Positions 26,092 to 33,578 of a stretch of DNA of 64,000 bases are shown here, one piece after another (the first letter of the stretch is position 1; each line of letters opens with the position of its first letter). Both the position numbers and the translations under genes were made by a program. This DNA is from Candidatus Poribacteria bacterium (GTDB taxonomy: Bacteria; Poribacteria; WGA-4E; WGA-3G). The stretch is from positions 6,786 to 70,785 of the forward strand of contig JAAXHO010000284.1 of the NCBI GenBank assembly GCA_012270795.1, written 5' to 3'. Below the pieces are notes generated by a model, which searched no databases, was not told where the DNA came from, and was given only the letters and a program-made list of their open reading frames with translations.

Positions 26092-26497
26092 CTACTGTAT
26101 TAACCTTATATATTCATCATGCTTACCAATCCAAAACCAGAAGTAAATCCCATCTTTTTCATAAGCAAGTGTACGATAACTTATACCAATTCAAATTAAT
26201 ATTGTTCCATTAAGGAATTTCACTTTTATCGTTAGTTGGAGGTCTCTCTTCGGTAGGAGCGACCTCCCGGTCGCGACCGGGAGGTCGCTCCTACCAGAAC
26301 ATTTTGACAAATGGCATCTTATTTTTTAGAAATGGTATTATCCCAACTCTTACGGACCAATATGTATTAACTTTCTTAAAGTTTAGAGATGGATGTCTTG
26401 GATTTTGTTTGAAGGAGTTGAAAATTCTTATCTGCAAGTTGCTGGATATAACGTGGAAGATTGTGATAAAGTTCCCTAAAACGTTAGGTTTTTACAT
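26092..26497 (-). pseudogene. RelE/ParE-like toxin gene broken by a MITE
   Basis: Reading the minus strand downstream of the antitoxin-like gene, three decayed pieces of one toxin can be followed: RFRELYHNLPRYIQQLADKNFQLL, then in the next frame QNPRHPSLNFKKVNTYWSVR-VG, then, beyond a 160-bp inserted element, YRTLAYEKDGIYFWFWIG-KHDEYIRLIQ and a TAG at 26092-26094. Removing the element joins SVRVG to I-S-YRTLA in frame, exactly as in intact relatives of this toxin family. There is also a nonsense codon just before the first piece and a one-base frameshift after QLL. The gene is therefore certainly inactive. Coordinates of the start are approximate. Confidence 0.8.
26181..26340. mobile_element. 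MITE copy A (160 bp) with a 44-bp perfect palindrome
   Basis: The ends read TTATACCAATTC and, inverted, TAATACCATTTC, forming terminal inverted repeats. The centre (26252-26295) is a perfect 44-bp palindrome built on GGTAGGAGCGACC. The same element occurs in reverse orientation at 33343-33489, with matching left and right arms. It encodes nothing and interrupts the toxin pseudogene. The duplicated target is TA, or TAA in this copy. The TA target points to an IS630/Tc1-like or similar transposase supplied in trans. Confidence 0.85.
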
Positions 26498-26500
26498 GTC

Positions 26501-26812
26501 TTATATCTCTTTGCATCTGCCCGTTTTAAAATCAGCAAGTGCTTCCTCAGCGAAGCGGTCAAGTTTTCCAGTTTTTACGTCGTCTTCAAATTGCTTGTCC
26601 CACATTTCTGCTTGCTTCTCGTATGCTTTTAGGACTTTTCCAAACTCAATTGCCAATGTTCTTAGCAATTCTTCTCTCGTTCCTTTCTCTGCATTAACTT
26701 CTGGATGTTTTTGTATCCATCCTACCCAACCTTGACCGTTCTTTTGAATGCAGAAGGTATAAGTTTCTCCAATTCCTTTTTCTTGAGTCCCATAAGCAAT
26801 CTGTTTATCCAT
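26501..26812 (-). CDS. Antitoxin-like protein of a type II toxin-antitoxin pair
   Basis: A 103-residue protein. The first half (YTFCIQKNGQGWVGWIQKHPEVNAEKGTREELL) has the short beta-hairpin seen in HicB/UPF0150-like antitoxins, and the tail WDKQFEDDV-KTGKLDRFAEEALADFKTGRC is the W-D-x-GKLD-x-EAL ending commonly found in antitoxins paired with ParE-like toxins. GAGGT nine bases before the ATG supports the start. The cognate toxin frame follows within ten bases but is destroyed (26092-26497), leaving an orphan antitoxin that could still repress its own promoter or neutralise toxins elsewhere. The assignment rests on the tail motif and the partner, not on a full family match. Confidence 0.7.
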   Translation of the reverse strand: MDKQIAYGTQEKGIGETYTFCIQKNGQGWVGWIQKHPEVNAEKGTREELLRTLAIEFGKVLKAYEKQAEMWDKQFEDDVKTGKLDRFAEEALADFKTGRCKEI

Positions 26813-26901
26813 TTACCAGTACCTCATAATTAGAACTTATAGTGAACACTATTATATCCTGCAACAATCTAATTGTCAAACAGTTCATTTGCCAAATTTC
26901 C

Positions 26902-26929
26902 TTGAAATATCGCTGAAATGTGTTATTAT
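26902..26929 (+). promoter_or_regulatory. Sigma-70-type promoter for yjbQ
   Basis: TTGAAA (26902-26907), a 16-base spacer and TATTAT (26924-26929), 68 bases upstream of the yjbQ start in the divergent gap with the antitoxin gene. Confidence 0.5.
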
Positions 26930-26997
26930 TGCATGAATATTTAGTAACGATCCAAACCATAAATTAAAATTAGTTTTATCGCCTCGGAGTCACACAA

Positions 26998-27408
26998 ATG
27001 ATCCAACAAATTGAGATAAGCCTACCTGAATATACACGTGGTTTTCATCTAATCACAGACGAAATTATGAAATCCCTTGAAAATCTACCAGAAACGGGAA
27101 TTCTCCATCTCTTTATTCAGCACACATCAGCTGGACTAACAATCAATGAAAATGCAGATCCAACGGTGCGTGAGGATTTTGCTAACAGCTTCGATCATCT
27201 CGTAAAGGAACGCGAACCCTACTATAAACATACCATAGAAGGTGATGACGATATGCCTGCACATATCAAAGCGTCGCTCGTTGGATTTTCTGTCTCCATC
27301 CCGATTACCGACCATCGCCTAAATTTAGGTGTGTGGCAAGGCATCTATCTGTGCGAATTCCGCAATCGGGGTGGTAGACGAAACCTAACTGCGACGCTTT
27401 ATTCATAG
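26998..27408 (+). CDS. yjbQ: YjbQ/UPF0047 family protein (secondary thiamine-phosphate synthase)
   Basis: A small trimeric-type protein of 136 residues. The family signatures are complete: GILHLFIQHTSAGLTINENADP (the HTSA motif), DDDMPAHIKASLVG with the conserved histidine, and LNLGVWQGIYLCEFRNRGGRR. Members have low thiamine-phosphate synthase activity in vitro, but the true physiological role is uncertain. GGAG precedes the ATG by eight bases and a sigma-70-type promoter lies at 26902-26929, so it is its own transcription unit. It runs convergently into the GH32 gene with 25 bases between the stops. Confidence 0.93.
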   Translation: MIQQIEISLPEYTRGFHLITDEIMKSLENLPETGILHLFIQHTSAGLTINENADPTVREDFANSFDHLVKEREPYYKHTIEGDDDMPAHIKASLVGFSVSIPITDHRLNLGVWQGIYLCEFRNRGGRRNLTATLYS

Positions 27409-27433
27409 GCTATTTGTCAAAACTGATGACTAA

Positions 27434-28780
27434 TTACACCCACGACGATTTTAGTTCATGAACCTTCAACGAAGTCAATGTAACAGAATCGCCTTCAGCG
27501 TAAATCCCTATGTCTGCGTTATCTAAATCTGGTAGGAAATAGGAGGTCATTGAAAGAGCCCCCGCATTACCAAACGCCTCAATAGAGATACGATCAACTA
27601 AAATCTGCAACTGGATTTTGCCATCTTCCGGTGTAAGCGGACCACTTCTATCAAGAAACGTCAACTGCTCTTCAGCAACATTGTATTTGACATCTTGACC
27701 GCGTATATTGAACCCTACAGCAGTTGCATCATTGAGTTCTATCTCAGCACGAATGTCAAACAACTCACCCGTTAATCCTGCAAGGAGGTTTTCATCAGGC
27801 TTAAGCGGTACATTGTTCCAAACGTGCGCGTAACTATGTATGTTTTCAATTTCTGCAACCGGTTCACGATACATTCGTATACCCTCTGAAGTTGTCCGAA
27901 GCGTCAAAACACACGGGAAACTCATCTGTTGATTAAACGGCATGTCAGGTGGATTGCTACCGTTCATCCAAGCAATTTGAATACGACGACCATCAGACTC
28001 AGGTATGTCACTCCAGGTTTGTGCTGCGTAAAAATTTCTGCCAAAGTCAGCTCGCAGTACTTCCCCATCAGGTGTGAAGGTTATCCCATCAAATTCACCG
28101 ACATAGTATTTTCCACCTGCACCCCAGAATACCCATTTCGTATTCTCTAGGTCACCATCAACAGGAAGTTCAAAGATGTCTGGACATTCGCCATCTGGAA
28201 TCTTTATGTCTGAAAGTCGTTCCCATTCTTTCAAGTTTGTAGAACCAAAAAAGGCAAAATCGTTACCATCAAGGAAAAGTGTCATCACCCATTTTTGCGT
28301 AGGTTCGTGCCAGATTACCTTCGGGTCACGGTTGCTTGCAACAATATGCTCTATCACAGGATTACCTTCATATTTCGTCCAACTGCGACCACGGTCGTTG
28401 CTATATGCAATACTCTGCGTAAACGGTACTTTCTCTGGCGCATGGCTTCCCGCAGACGTATAAAAAACAACCAACACCGCTTCGTCACCTGTCTGAAAAC
28501 CTGCTGTATTGTTCCAGTCCACAACGCCGGAACCAGAGAAAATCGTACCGAGTTCATCGGGGTGGATAGCGTGTGGCAGTTGTTTCCAATGAACAAGGTC
28601 AGGGCTAACGGCATGTCCCCACGTCATATTACCCCAATTGATGCCGAATGGATTGTGTTGAAAAAAGAGATGATACTCCCCTTTGTAGAAAATCAAACCG
28701 TTTGGATCGTTTGTCCAGTTTGTTTTCGGTGTGAAGTGGTACTGTGGACGATACCTTTCTTTGTATGCTGTCTGTATCAT
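27434..28780 (-). CDS. Glycoside hydrolase family 32 (beta-fructosidase type)
   Basis: Predicted to hydrolyse sucrose or fructans. The five-bladed propeller begins with PQYHFTPKTNWTNDPNG, where D25 of NDPNG is the nucleophile; NRDPKVIWHEP supplies the transition-state stabiliser and DGECPDIFEL the acid/base glutamate of the E-C-P motif. A C-terminal beta-sandwich follows (from about residue 330). No signal peptide is seen, so the enzyme is likely cytoplasmic and would act on imported sugar. The length of 448 residues is on the short side of the family. No transporter or fructokinase adjoins it; the galactokinase and ROK kinase 24 kb away are the only other sugar kinases in the window. Confidence 0.93.
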   Translation of the reverse strand: MIQTAYKERYRPQYHFTPKTNWTNDPNGLIFYKGEYHLFFQHNPFGINWGNMTWGHAVSPDLVHWKQLPHAIHPDELGTIFSGSGVVDWNNTAGFQTGDEAVLVVFYTSAGSHAPEKVPFTQSIAYSNDRGRSWTKYEGNPVIEHIVASNRDPKVIWHEPTQKWVMTLFLDGNDFAFFGSTNLKEWERLSDIKIPDGECPDIFELPVDGDLENTKWVFWGAGGKYYVGEFDGITFTPDGEVLRADFGRNFYAAQTWSDIPESDGRRIQIAWMNGSNPPDMPFNQQMSFPCVLTLRTTSEGIRMYREPVAEIENIHSYAHVWNNVPLKPDENLLAGLTGELFDIRAEIELNDATAVGFNIRGQDVKYNVAEEQLTFLDRSGPLTPEDGKIQLQILVDRISIEAFGNAGALSMTSYFLPDLDNADIGIYAEGDSVTLTSLKVHELKSSWV

Positions 28781-29083
28781 AATCTGTTCCTCTCTCTAAT
28801 ATGTTAAGTTAATCTCGTATCCCTAAAATAAACAAAAGTAATGAACATCAAGTATAATTCACGATTTAATTGAGATTCTATACATGTTTTTCCATTTTGT
28901 CAAGAATCCTTCATATCTCCGGGTGTGTAAAGTTTTGTCACTCTTTTTGTCTGAATCACCAAATCAACGGTATGAATCATGGCGAATGCCATGCGCGCAT
29001 TCGCCCAATGGCATTCCCCGGATTTTTCGGATGGCGCAGCGTGTTTGCGGAATCACGGAATGCGCGGATTTCACGGTGTGCTT

Positions 29084-29235
29084 CAGAATCACGGAATGCG
29101 CGGAGTACACAGAAAACACGGAAAAGACCGCTGCCACGTATCGTTTTACTTAGTTATGGATTATTCTTTGCGATAAATGTTCATGGGGGTGTCTTTTCCG
29201 CGTCTTCCATGTACTCCGCGCATTCCGTGATTCTG
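29084..29235. repeat. Long inverted repeat, two 45-bp arms
   Basis: Arms 29084-29128 and 29191-29235 match at 41 of 45 positions when one is inverted, with a 62-base loop. The word AATCACGGAATGCGCGGA also occurs directly at 29051-29068. The layout is that of a palindromic repetitive element. Confidence 0.85.
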
Positions 29236-29336
29236 CACCCAAATCCGCACTATCAGCCAATAGCCGACTGCTGAAAACCTATTGGATATATATTGGAAAT
29301 CCCAATAAACAGACACCTAAAAAACTACAAAATATA
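29235..29336. repeat. 100-bp intergenic direct repeat, copy 1
   Basis: Nearly identical to 30174-30269, sharing ATTGGATATATATTGGAAAT and the AAACAGACA-CTAAAAAACTACAAAATA tail. A further matching segment (GTGTAAAGTTTT...TTTGTCTGAAT) precedes both copies, at 28914-28957 and 30097-30141. The unit was therefore longer before the inverted repeat entered this copy. Confidence 0.8.
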
Positions 29337-29516
29337 GAAAAAATAAGCACACAACAAGAACGCTATGCAAAACAAAAACTAACACAAAAAACACAAATAA
29401 AAAACCGTACCAAAATCCGACAAAATTTTTACCAAAAAAACACAACAAAAACTCCCATGAAGCTTTATGAAAACTGGACGCATAACGAATTAACAAAACC
29501 GTACCAAAAACCGAAA

Positions 29517-29540
29517 AAACCGTACCATTTGGTACGGTTT
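29517..29540. terminator. Hairpin AAACCGTACC-ATTT-GGTACGGTTT
   Basis: Perfect 10-bp stem with a four-base loop, flanked by A-rich sequence upstream and a short T run in the right arm. It could act as a terminator, but no gene ends next to it. The half-site ACCGTACCAAAA recurs at 29402 and 29497. Confidence 0.4.
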
Positions 29541-29738
29541 CTAAAGTAGAAAATTCTTATGAAATCTCAAAAAATACACAAACAAATTGCAATCATTCTT
29601 TACTTAAAAGAGATCAAAATTGAATACAACGAAATCAGAAAATAAACAGAAAAACAATAACCTTAGAAAAAATTTTCTGTTTTCGAAAAAAACGCCTTTC
29701 AGACCATACTACGACTGGGCTAATGGCAAATTTACAAA

Positions 29739-29775
29739 ACATACCACGGTATGTTATTTCATACCACGTGGTATG
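29739..29775. promoter_or_regulatory. Two adjacent operator-like palindromes
   Basis: ACATACC-AC-GGTATGT (29739-29754) is followed five bases later by the perfect 16-bp palindrome CATACCACGTGGTATG (29760-29775). Both are built on the same ATACCAC half-site. No gene starts nearby, so the binding partner is unknown. Confidence 0.4.
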
Positions 29776-29829
29776 TTTTGCAAAATCAAAGCTAACAAAA
29801 AATTAAACTAGAATTGATTTAATTTTACT

Positions 29830-29946
29830 GACTTACGGAGGAACGGTAGGAGCATTTTGTAAGCACTCTGGAAAACCATAAAAAATGCCGATATCTGCAT
29901 CATTTTCATCATAATTCTTGATTAAATCAAGAAAACTGCGTAAGTC
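29830..29946. mobile_element. Candidate MITE with GACTTACG ends
   Basis: About 117 bp bounded by GACTTACG and its inverse CGTAAGTC; the flanking bases extend the match imperfectly. It contains no gene. Terminal GACTTACG is common in small insertion elements, but only one copy is seen here. Confidence 0.4.
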
Positions 29947-29965
29947 CTATTATAGTAGATTTTAG

Positions 29966-30070
29966 AATTACTTGAACACTTACGCCAGCGAGAATAGGAA
30001 ACCCCGCCTACCCCTTGTGCATATAAGGGCGCAAACTAGAAGTGGACGTTACAGTAGTGTTCAAGTAATT
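29966..30070. repeat. Inverted repeat AATTACTTGAACAC ... GTGTTCAAGTAATT
   Basis: Perfect 14-bp arms at 29966-29979 and 30057-30070 enclose 77 bases. This is consistent with another short non-autonomous element. Confidence 0.5.
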
Positions 30071-30173
30071 GTAGATTTCACCATAAATAACCCTGATATC
30101 TTCGGATGTGTAAAGTTTTTGCCACTCATTTTGTCTGAATTGCGGATTTTTCGGATGACGCGGCGTGTGTTCT

Positions 30174-30269
30174 GTACCCAAATCCGCGCTATCAACCGAC
30201 TGCTGAAACTCATTGGATATATATTGGAAATCCCAATAAACAGACATCTAAAAAACTACAAAATACATA
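30174..30269. repeat. 100-bp intergenic direct repeat, copy 2
   Basis: Second copy of the unit at 29235-29336, lacking a few bases in the middle. It ends 40 bases upstream of the sigma-gene promoter. Confidence 0.8.
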
Positions 30270-30309
30270 AAAAATCACTTATAATGTCTAATAAAAAATC
30301 GCAGAATTA

Positions 30310-30337
30310 TGCACCCGTTTTGTCGTCTCACGCGTCA
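30310..30337 (+). promoter_or_regulatory. ECF-type promoter of sigma fusion gene 1
   Basis: TGCACCC (30310-30316), a 16-base spacer, and CGTCA (30333-30337). An almost identical block, including the flanking GAATTATGCA and GCGTCAC, precedes fusion genes 2 and 4, with a partial match at gene 3. It lies 50 bases before the ATG. Confidence 0.65.
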
Positions 30338-30387
30338 CTATATGTTGAAATGAATTGTTATGATAATTTTTGTGGAGATAACCACCG

Positions 30388-33165
30388 ATGAAAAACGATG
30401 ACGCTGAACTGATTCAAGATACGCTTGCAGGCGATAATACCGCCTTCTCTGAATTAGTAAAGAAATATCAAAAGCAGGTTCACGCCCTCGCTTGGCGAAA
30501 AATAGGTGATTTTCACACCGCTGAAGATATTACGCAGGACACTTTCCTCAAAGCATATCAAAGACTACACACACTCAAAGAACCACAAAAGTTCGCCGGA
30601 TGGCTCTATGTCATTGCAACGCGCCGATGTCTTGCATGGTTTCGTAAAAAACGTCTGTGGCACCAAACACTGGAGAACATTGATACACCGAGAACAGACA
30701 AAGATGCCTTTTCAAAACATGTGGCAGAGGAACAGGCAAAAACCACCGACAAGGCACAGCAGGAAGTCGTCAAAAAGTTGCTTGAGACTTTGAAGGAGAG
30801 TGACCGAACCGTCATCACACTTCACTATTTCGGTGAAATGACGTGTGAAGAGATAAGCGAATTTTTAGGTGTGTCCGCAAATACAATCAAAAGTAGACTC
30901 CGCCGCGCACGCAACCGAATGAAAAAGGAGGAACCAATGATACGAGAAGCAATTAGCAACTTCCAAATCTCACCATACCTAACCGATAACATCATGCAAG
31001 AGATTTCGCGTCTTAAACCTGCCACACCTTCTGTCAGCAAACCTTTGATGCCGTGGGTAGCTGCTGCTTCAAGTGTCGTTTTGATTGTGCTAATGCTTGG
31101 AATAGGGAGTCAATACTTAGCAAGTATTCAAAAACCTTTTAATTTGGACGCACAGACTGAATGGATGGTGGAGATTGTTGACGCTCAAATTGTTCAAGAT
31201 ATTGATGCAAAACCGAATGTACGAAACAAACAAGGAAAACTGGCGGATACAGACGGTAAAAATACTGGTGATGGAGAAAAAGCGAATCAGGTCTCAGGTG
31301 ATGAAGGGGACCATACCCAGTGGAATCTACCGGAAAAGGCGACAGCACGTCTCGCCAAAGGACGCATAAAAGGCATAGCTTTTTCACCAGATGGCACTCA
31401 AATTGCAGTAGGAAGTGCTACTGGTGTTTGGATCTATGATGCTCGTACGGGTGCTGAACTTGCATTGCTTACTGACCATATATCACCTACAGGGGAAGTG
31501 GTATTCTCTCCGGATGGCAAAACATTGGCAACTGGGTTGACCAGTAAAATCTTACTGTGGCATATACCAACCGGAAAACTTTTAAAGACCTTTAAAAAAG
31601 AGGAAGGGTCAATAAAGGCACTAAGAATTATTGACAATGGCAAAACCCTTCGCTGTAACTATAAAGACGGTTCAGTTCGTCTATGGGATATTACAACTGG
31701 CGTAAAAAAGGATTTCCATCCTACACCTTCACTTGGATTAAGAGGATTATCAAAATACATTCAGGAACAGGAAGTTAAATCCGCAGCTTTATACCTTAAC
31801 AACTTTGACAACAAAGGCATTTTTGCAGTAGGCGAAATTGATGGTAAAATTCGATTGGATGATGCTATAACCGGACGACAACTGAAAACACTTCAAGGCC
31901 ACAAAGATACTATTTCAAAGTTGGCATTTTCACCAGATGGCACTCTTCTTGTTTCTAAAGCATATAATAGCTACCCACTCCGTTTATGGGATGTAACCAC
32001 TGGAAAATTGTTAAAAACCATAACGCGAGATTCGGGGCATTTTGGGGGACACCTGAATTTCTCTAAAGATGGTAAAACCTTGGCTTTGAAGTTTTGGGAT
32101 GGGAAAATTGAGTTATGGGATGTTGCGACTAAAACACTTCGCACGACAATTGAGGGAAATAAAGATGGCGCAATTGCAATTCGAGAATTTGCTTTTTCAC
32201 CAGATTCTAAGACGGTTGCGGGGACGAACCCGAACGGTGATGTCCAGGTCTGGAATGTTAACATCGGTGAAGAATTATCTTCTTTTAAAACAAAGCATAC
32301 ACAGTGGGTTACAGCGTTAACTTTTTCGCAGGATAGCAGCACCTTGGCAAGCGCACAGGGAAGTAAATTAAGGGTATGGGATACGTTCAACGTCACACAA
32401 CTTTCTGATCCTATAGACAATGTTACCTTTCTTGATGCATTGGTATTATCACCTGACGGTAGAACTGTGAAAGGTATAGAAGGCTTCAGGTATGAGGTGA
32501 AAAGTAGTGATGAGACTGTGATTGAAAGTGTCCTCAGCAGATTGCATGTGTGGGAAACCCGCTCTGGAGATAAACTTTCTGATTTGTCAGTTGAATCTCA
32601 CAAAGGAGACGTGCCAGAACTTACAGAACATAAATTTAGTGGAAGGTTTTCAAGTACAACTGGAGGCACAGCTGCATTCTCCAAAAACGGTGTCATGCTT
32701 GCCAGTGTTCTAAATAATAGTTATGTATCTTCAAGTTATCCATCCGATAACCGATTTACTATCCACCTATGGGCTGTTCCTTATGCGGAGTCTCATACCA
32801 CTCTCAAAGGTCATACAAAAAAAATTAACGTATTGGCATTCACCCCAAATGGTAAAATGATCGCAAGCGGAAGTGACGACGGAACAATTCGACTGTGGGA
32901 TACAGGTACTGGAACCCAAACGTTAAGTATCCCTTCAAGTAAAACCAATGCCTTAGCATTTTCTGAGGATGGTAAAATTCTTGCGAGCAGCAATCCTGAA
33001 AATATTCAATTGTGGGATGTTGATACCGGCACACAACTAACATCCCTTAAAGAACACAGCGATTCAGCAACCGTTTGGCATTTTCCACTGATAGCAAAAT
33101 TCTTGCAAGTGGGAGTAGGGATGGAACAATTCGGTTGTGGGATATTTCTACCAGCACCGAATTAA
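30388..33165 (+). CDS. Membrane-anchored ECF sigma factor fused to WD40 propeller, copy 1 (3' frameshift)
   Basis: A 925-residue fusion. Residues 10-90 are sigma region 2 (DITQDTFLKAYQRL, FAGWLYVIATRRCLAWFRKKR) and 128-180 region 4 with its helix-turn-helix (CEEISEFLGVSANTIKSRLRRAR). A conserved helical linker follows (MIREAISNFQISP..DNIMQEISRLKP). A single membrane helix at about 221-240 (WVAAASSVVLIVLMLGIG) should place the sigma domain inside and the rest outside. From about residue 310 come WD40 repeats (AFSPDGTQIAVGS, IRLWD). GGAG precedes the ATG. The last 20 residues are out of frame: adding one T at 33074-33076 continues WD repeats to 33281. This is the first of four tandem paralogues. 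It probably activates its own promoter. Confidence 0.88.
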   Translation: MKNDDAELIQDTLAGDNTAFSELVKKYQKQVHALAWRKIGDFHTAEDITQDTFLKAYQRLHTLKEPQKFAGWLYVIATRRCLAWFRKKRLWHQTLENIDTPRTDKDAFSKHVAEEQAKTTDKAQQEVVKKLLETLKESDRTVITLHYFGEMTCEEISEFLGVSANTIKSRLRRARNRMKKEEPMIREAISNFQISPYLTDNIMQEISRLKPATPSVSKPLMPWVAAASSVVLIVLMLGIGSQYLASIQKPFNLDAQTEWMVEIVDAQIVQDIDAKPNVRNKQGKLADTDGKNTGDGEKANQVSGDEGDHTQWNLPEKATARLAKGRIKGIAFSPDGTQIAVGSATGVWIYDARTGAELALLTDHISPTGEVVFSPDGKTLATGLTSKILLWHIPTGKLLKTFKKEEGSIKALRIIDNGKTLRCNYKDGSVRLWDITTGVKKDFHPTPSLGLRGLSKYIQEQEVKSAALYLNNFDNKGIFAVGEIDGKIRLDDAITGRQLKTLQGHKDTISKLAFSPDGTLLVSKAYNSYPLRLWDVTTGKLLKTITRDSGHFGGHLNFSKDGKTLALKFWDGKIELWDVATKTLRTTIEGNKDGAIAIREFAFSPDSKTVAGTNPNGDVQVWNVNIGEELSSFKTKHTQWVTALTFSQDSSTLASAQGSKLRVWDTFNVTQLSDPIDNVTFLDALVLSPDGRTVKGIEGFRYEVKSSDETVIESVLSRLHVWETRSGDKLSDLSVESHKGDVPELTEHKFSGRFSSTTGGTAAFSKNGVMLASVLNNSYVSSSYPSDNRFTIHLWAVPYAESHTTLKGHTKKINVLAFTPNGKMIASGSDDGTIRLWDTGTGTQTLSIPSSKTNALAFSEDGKILASSNPENIQLWDVDTGTQLTSLKEHSDSATVWHFPLIAKFLQVGVGMEQFGCGIFLPAPN

Positions 33166-33281
33166 CGACCTTCAAAGGACATGTTGCTCGAGTAAATATC
33201 CCATCCTTTTCACCAGATGGCAAAATGCTCGCAAGTGGTAGCACAGATGGTGCCATATTCCTATGGGGTATCCCAGATTAA
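33077..33281 (+). pseudogene. Frameshifted 3' end of sigma-WD40 copy 1
   Basis: In the frame one base off from the main gene, sequence reading LAFSTDSKILASGSRDGTIRL and then SFSPDGKMLASGSTDG supplies about one and a half further WD40 repeats and a natural ending (FLWGIPD). The break point is the TTT run at 33074-33076; TTTT would restore a protein of about 964 residues. Confidence 0.8.
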
Positions 33282-33342
33282 GAAATCTATTATCCCCGCA
33301 ACATTTTTCATCACTGATCGCGTGTTTGTTATTCTTTTAAGG

Positions 33343-33489
33343 TTATACCATTTCTAATTGATAATGTCTCATTAGTTGTGGAGATCTGGTAGGAGCGACC
33401 GGGAGGTCGCTCCTACCGAACGGAGTACCTCCAATCAGCAATAACAGTAGAATTCCTTAATGCGACAATATTTATTAGAATTGGTATAA
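33343..33489. mobile_element. MITE copy B (147 bp)
   Basis: Same element as 26181-26340 but inverted. The ends are TTATACCATTTC and AATTGGTATAA, and the centre (33388-33417) has 13-bp arms GGTAGGAGCGACC around GGGA, a shortened form of the 44-bp palindrome of copy A. It ends 13 bases before the -35 box of sigma fusion gene 2. Confidence 0.85.
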
Positions 33490-33501
33490 CATGTAGAATT
33501 A

Positions 33502-33530
33502 TGCAACCGTTTTCCTCCTAAGTCGCGTCA
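33502..33530 (+). promoter_or_regulatory. ECF-type promoter of sigma fusion gene 2
   Basis: TGCAACC (33502-33508), a 17-base spacer and CGTCA (33526-33530), 48 bases before the ATG. It shares GAATTATGCA and CCTCCTAAG-type spacer sequence with the promoters of copies 1 and 4. Confidence 0.65.
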
Positions 33531-33578
33531 CAAGGTTTCAGTATGACAAATTGAACCAATTCTTTCAGGAGGCACTCA

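Larger units (their letters stand above)
28781..30387. other. Repeat-rich non-coding region
   Basis: About 1.6 kb with no convincing gene. It holds a long imperfect inverted repeat (29084-29235), two direct copies of a 100-bp unit (29235-29336 and 30174-30269), an AT-rich lysine/asparagine-coding stretch without ribosome binding sites (29340-29820), short palindromes, and two candidate small inverted-repeat elements. It ends in the promoter of the first sigma-factor fusion gene. Open frames crossing it follow the repeats and have no ribosome binding site or recognisable product. Confidence 0.7.

Noticed and set aside
26304-26735. 143-codon plus-strand frame over the toxin-antitoxin locus
   Set aside because: It overlaps the MITE end, the toxin remnant and the antitoxin on the opposite strand, which have recognisable protein sequence.
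28870-29274. 134-codon plus-strand frame in the repeat-rich gap
   Set aside because: It runs through the inverted repeats, lacks a ribosome binding site and reads as repeat translation.
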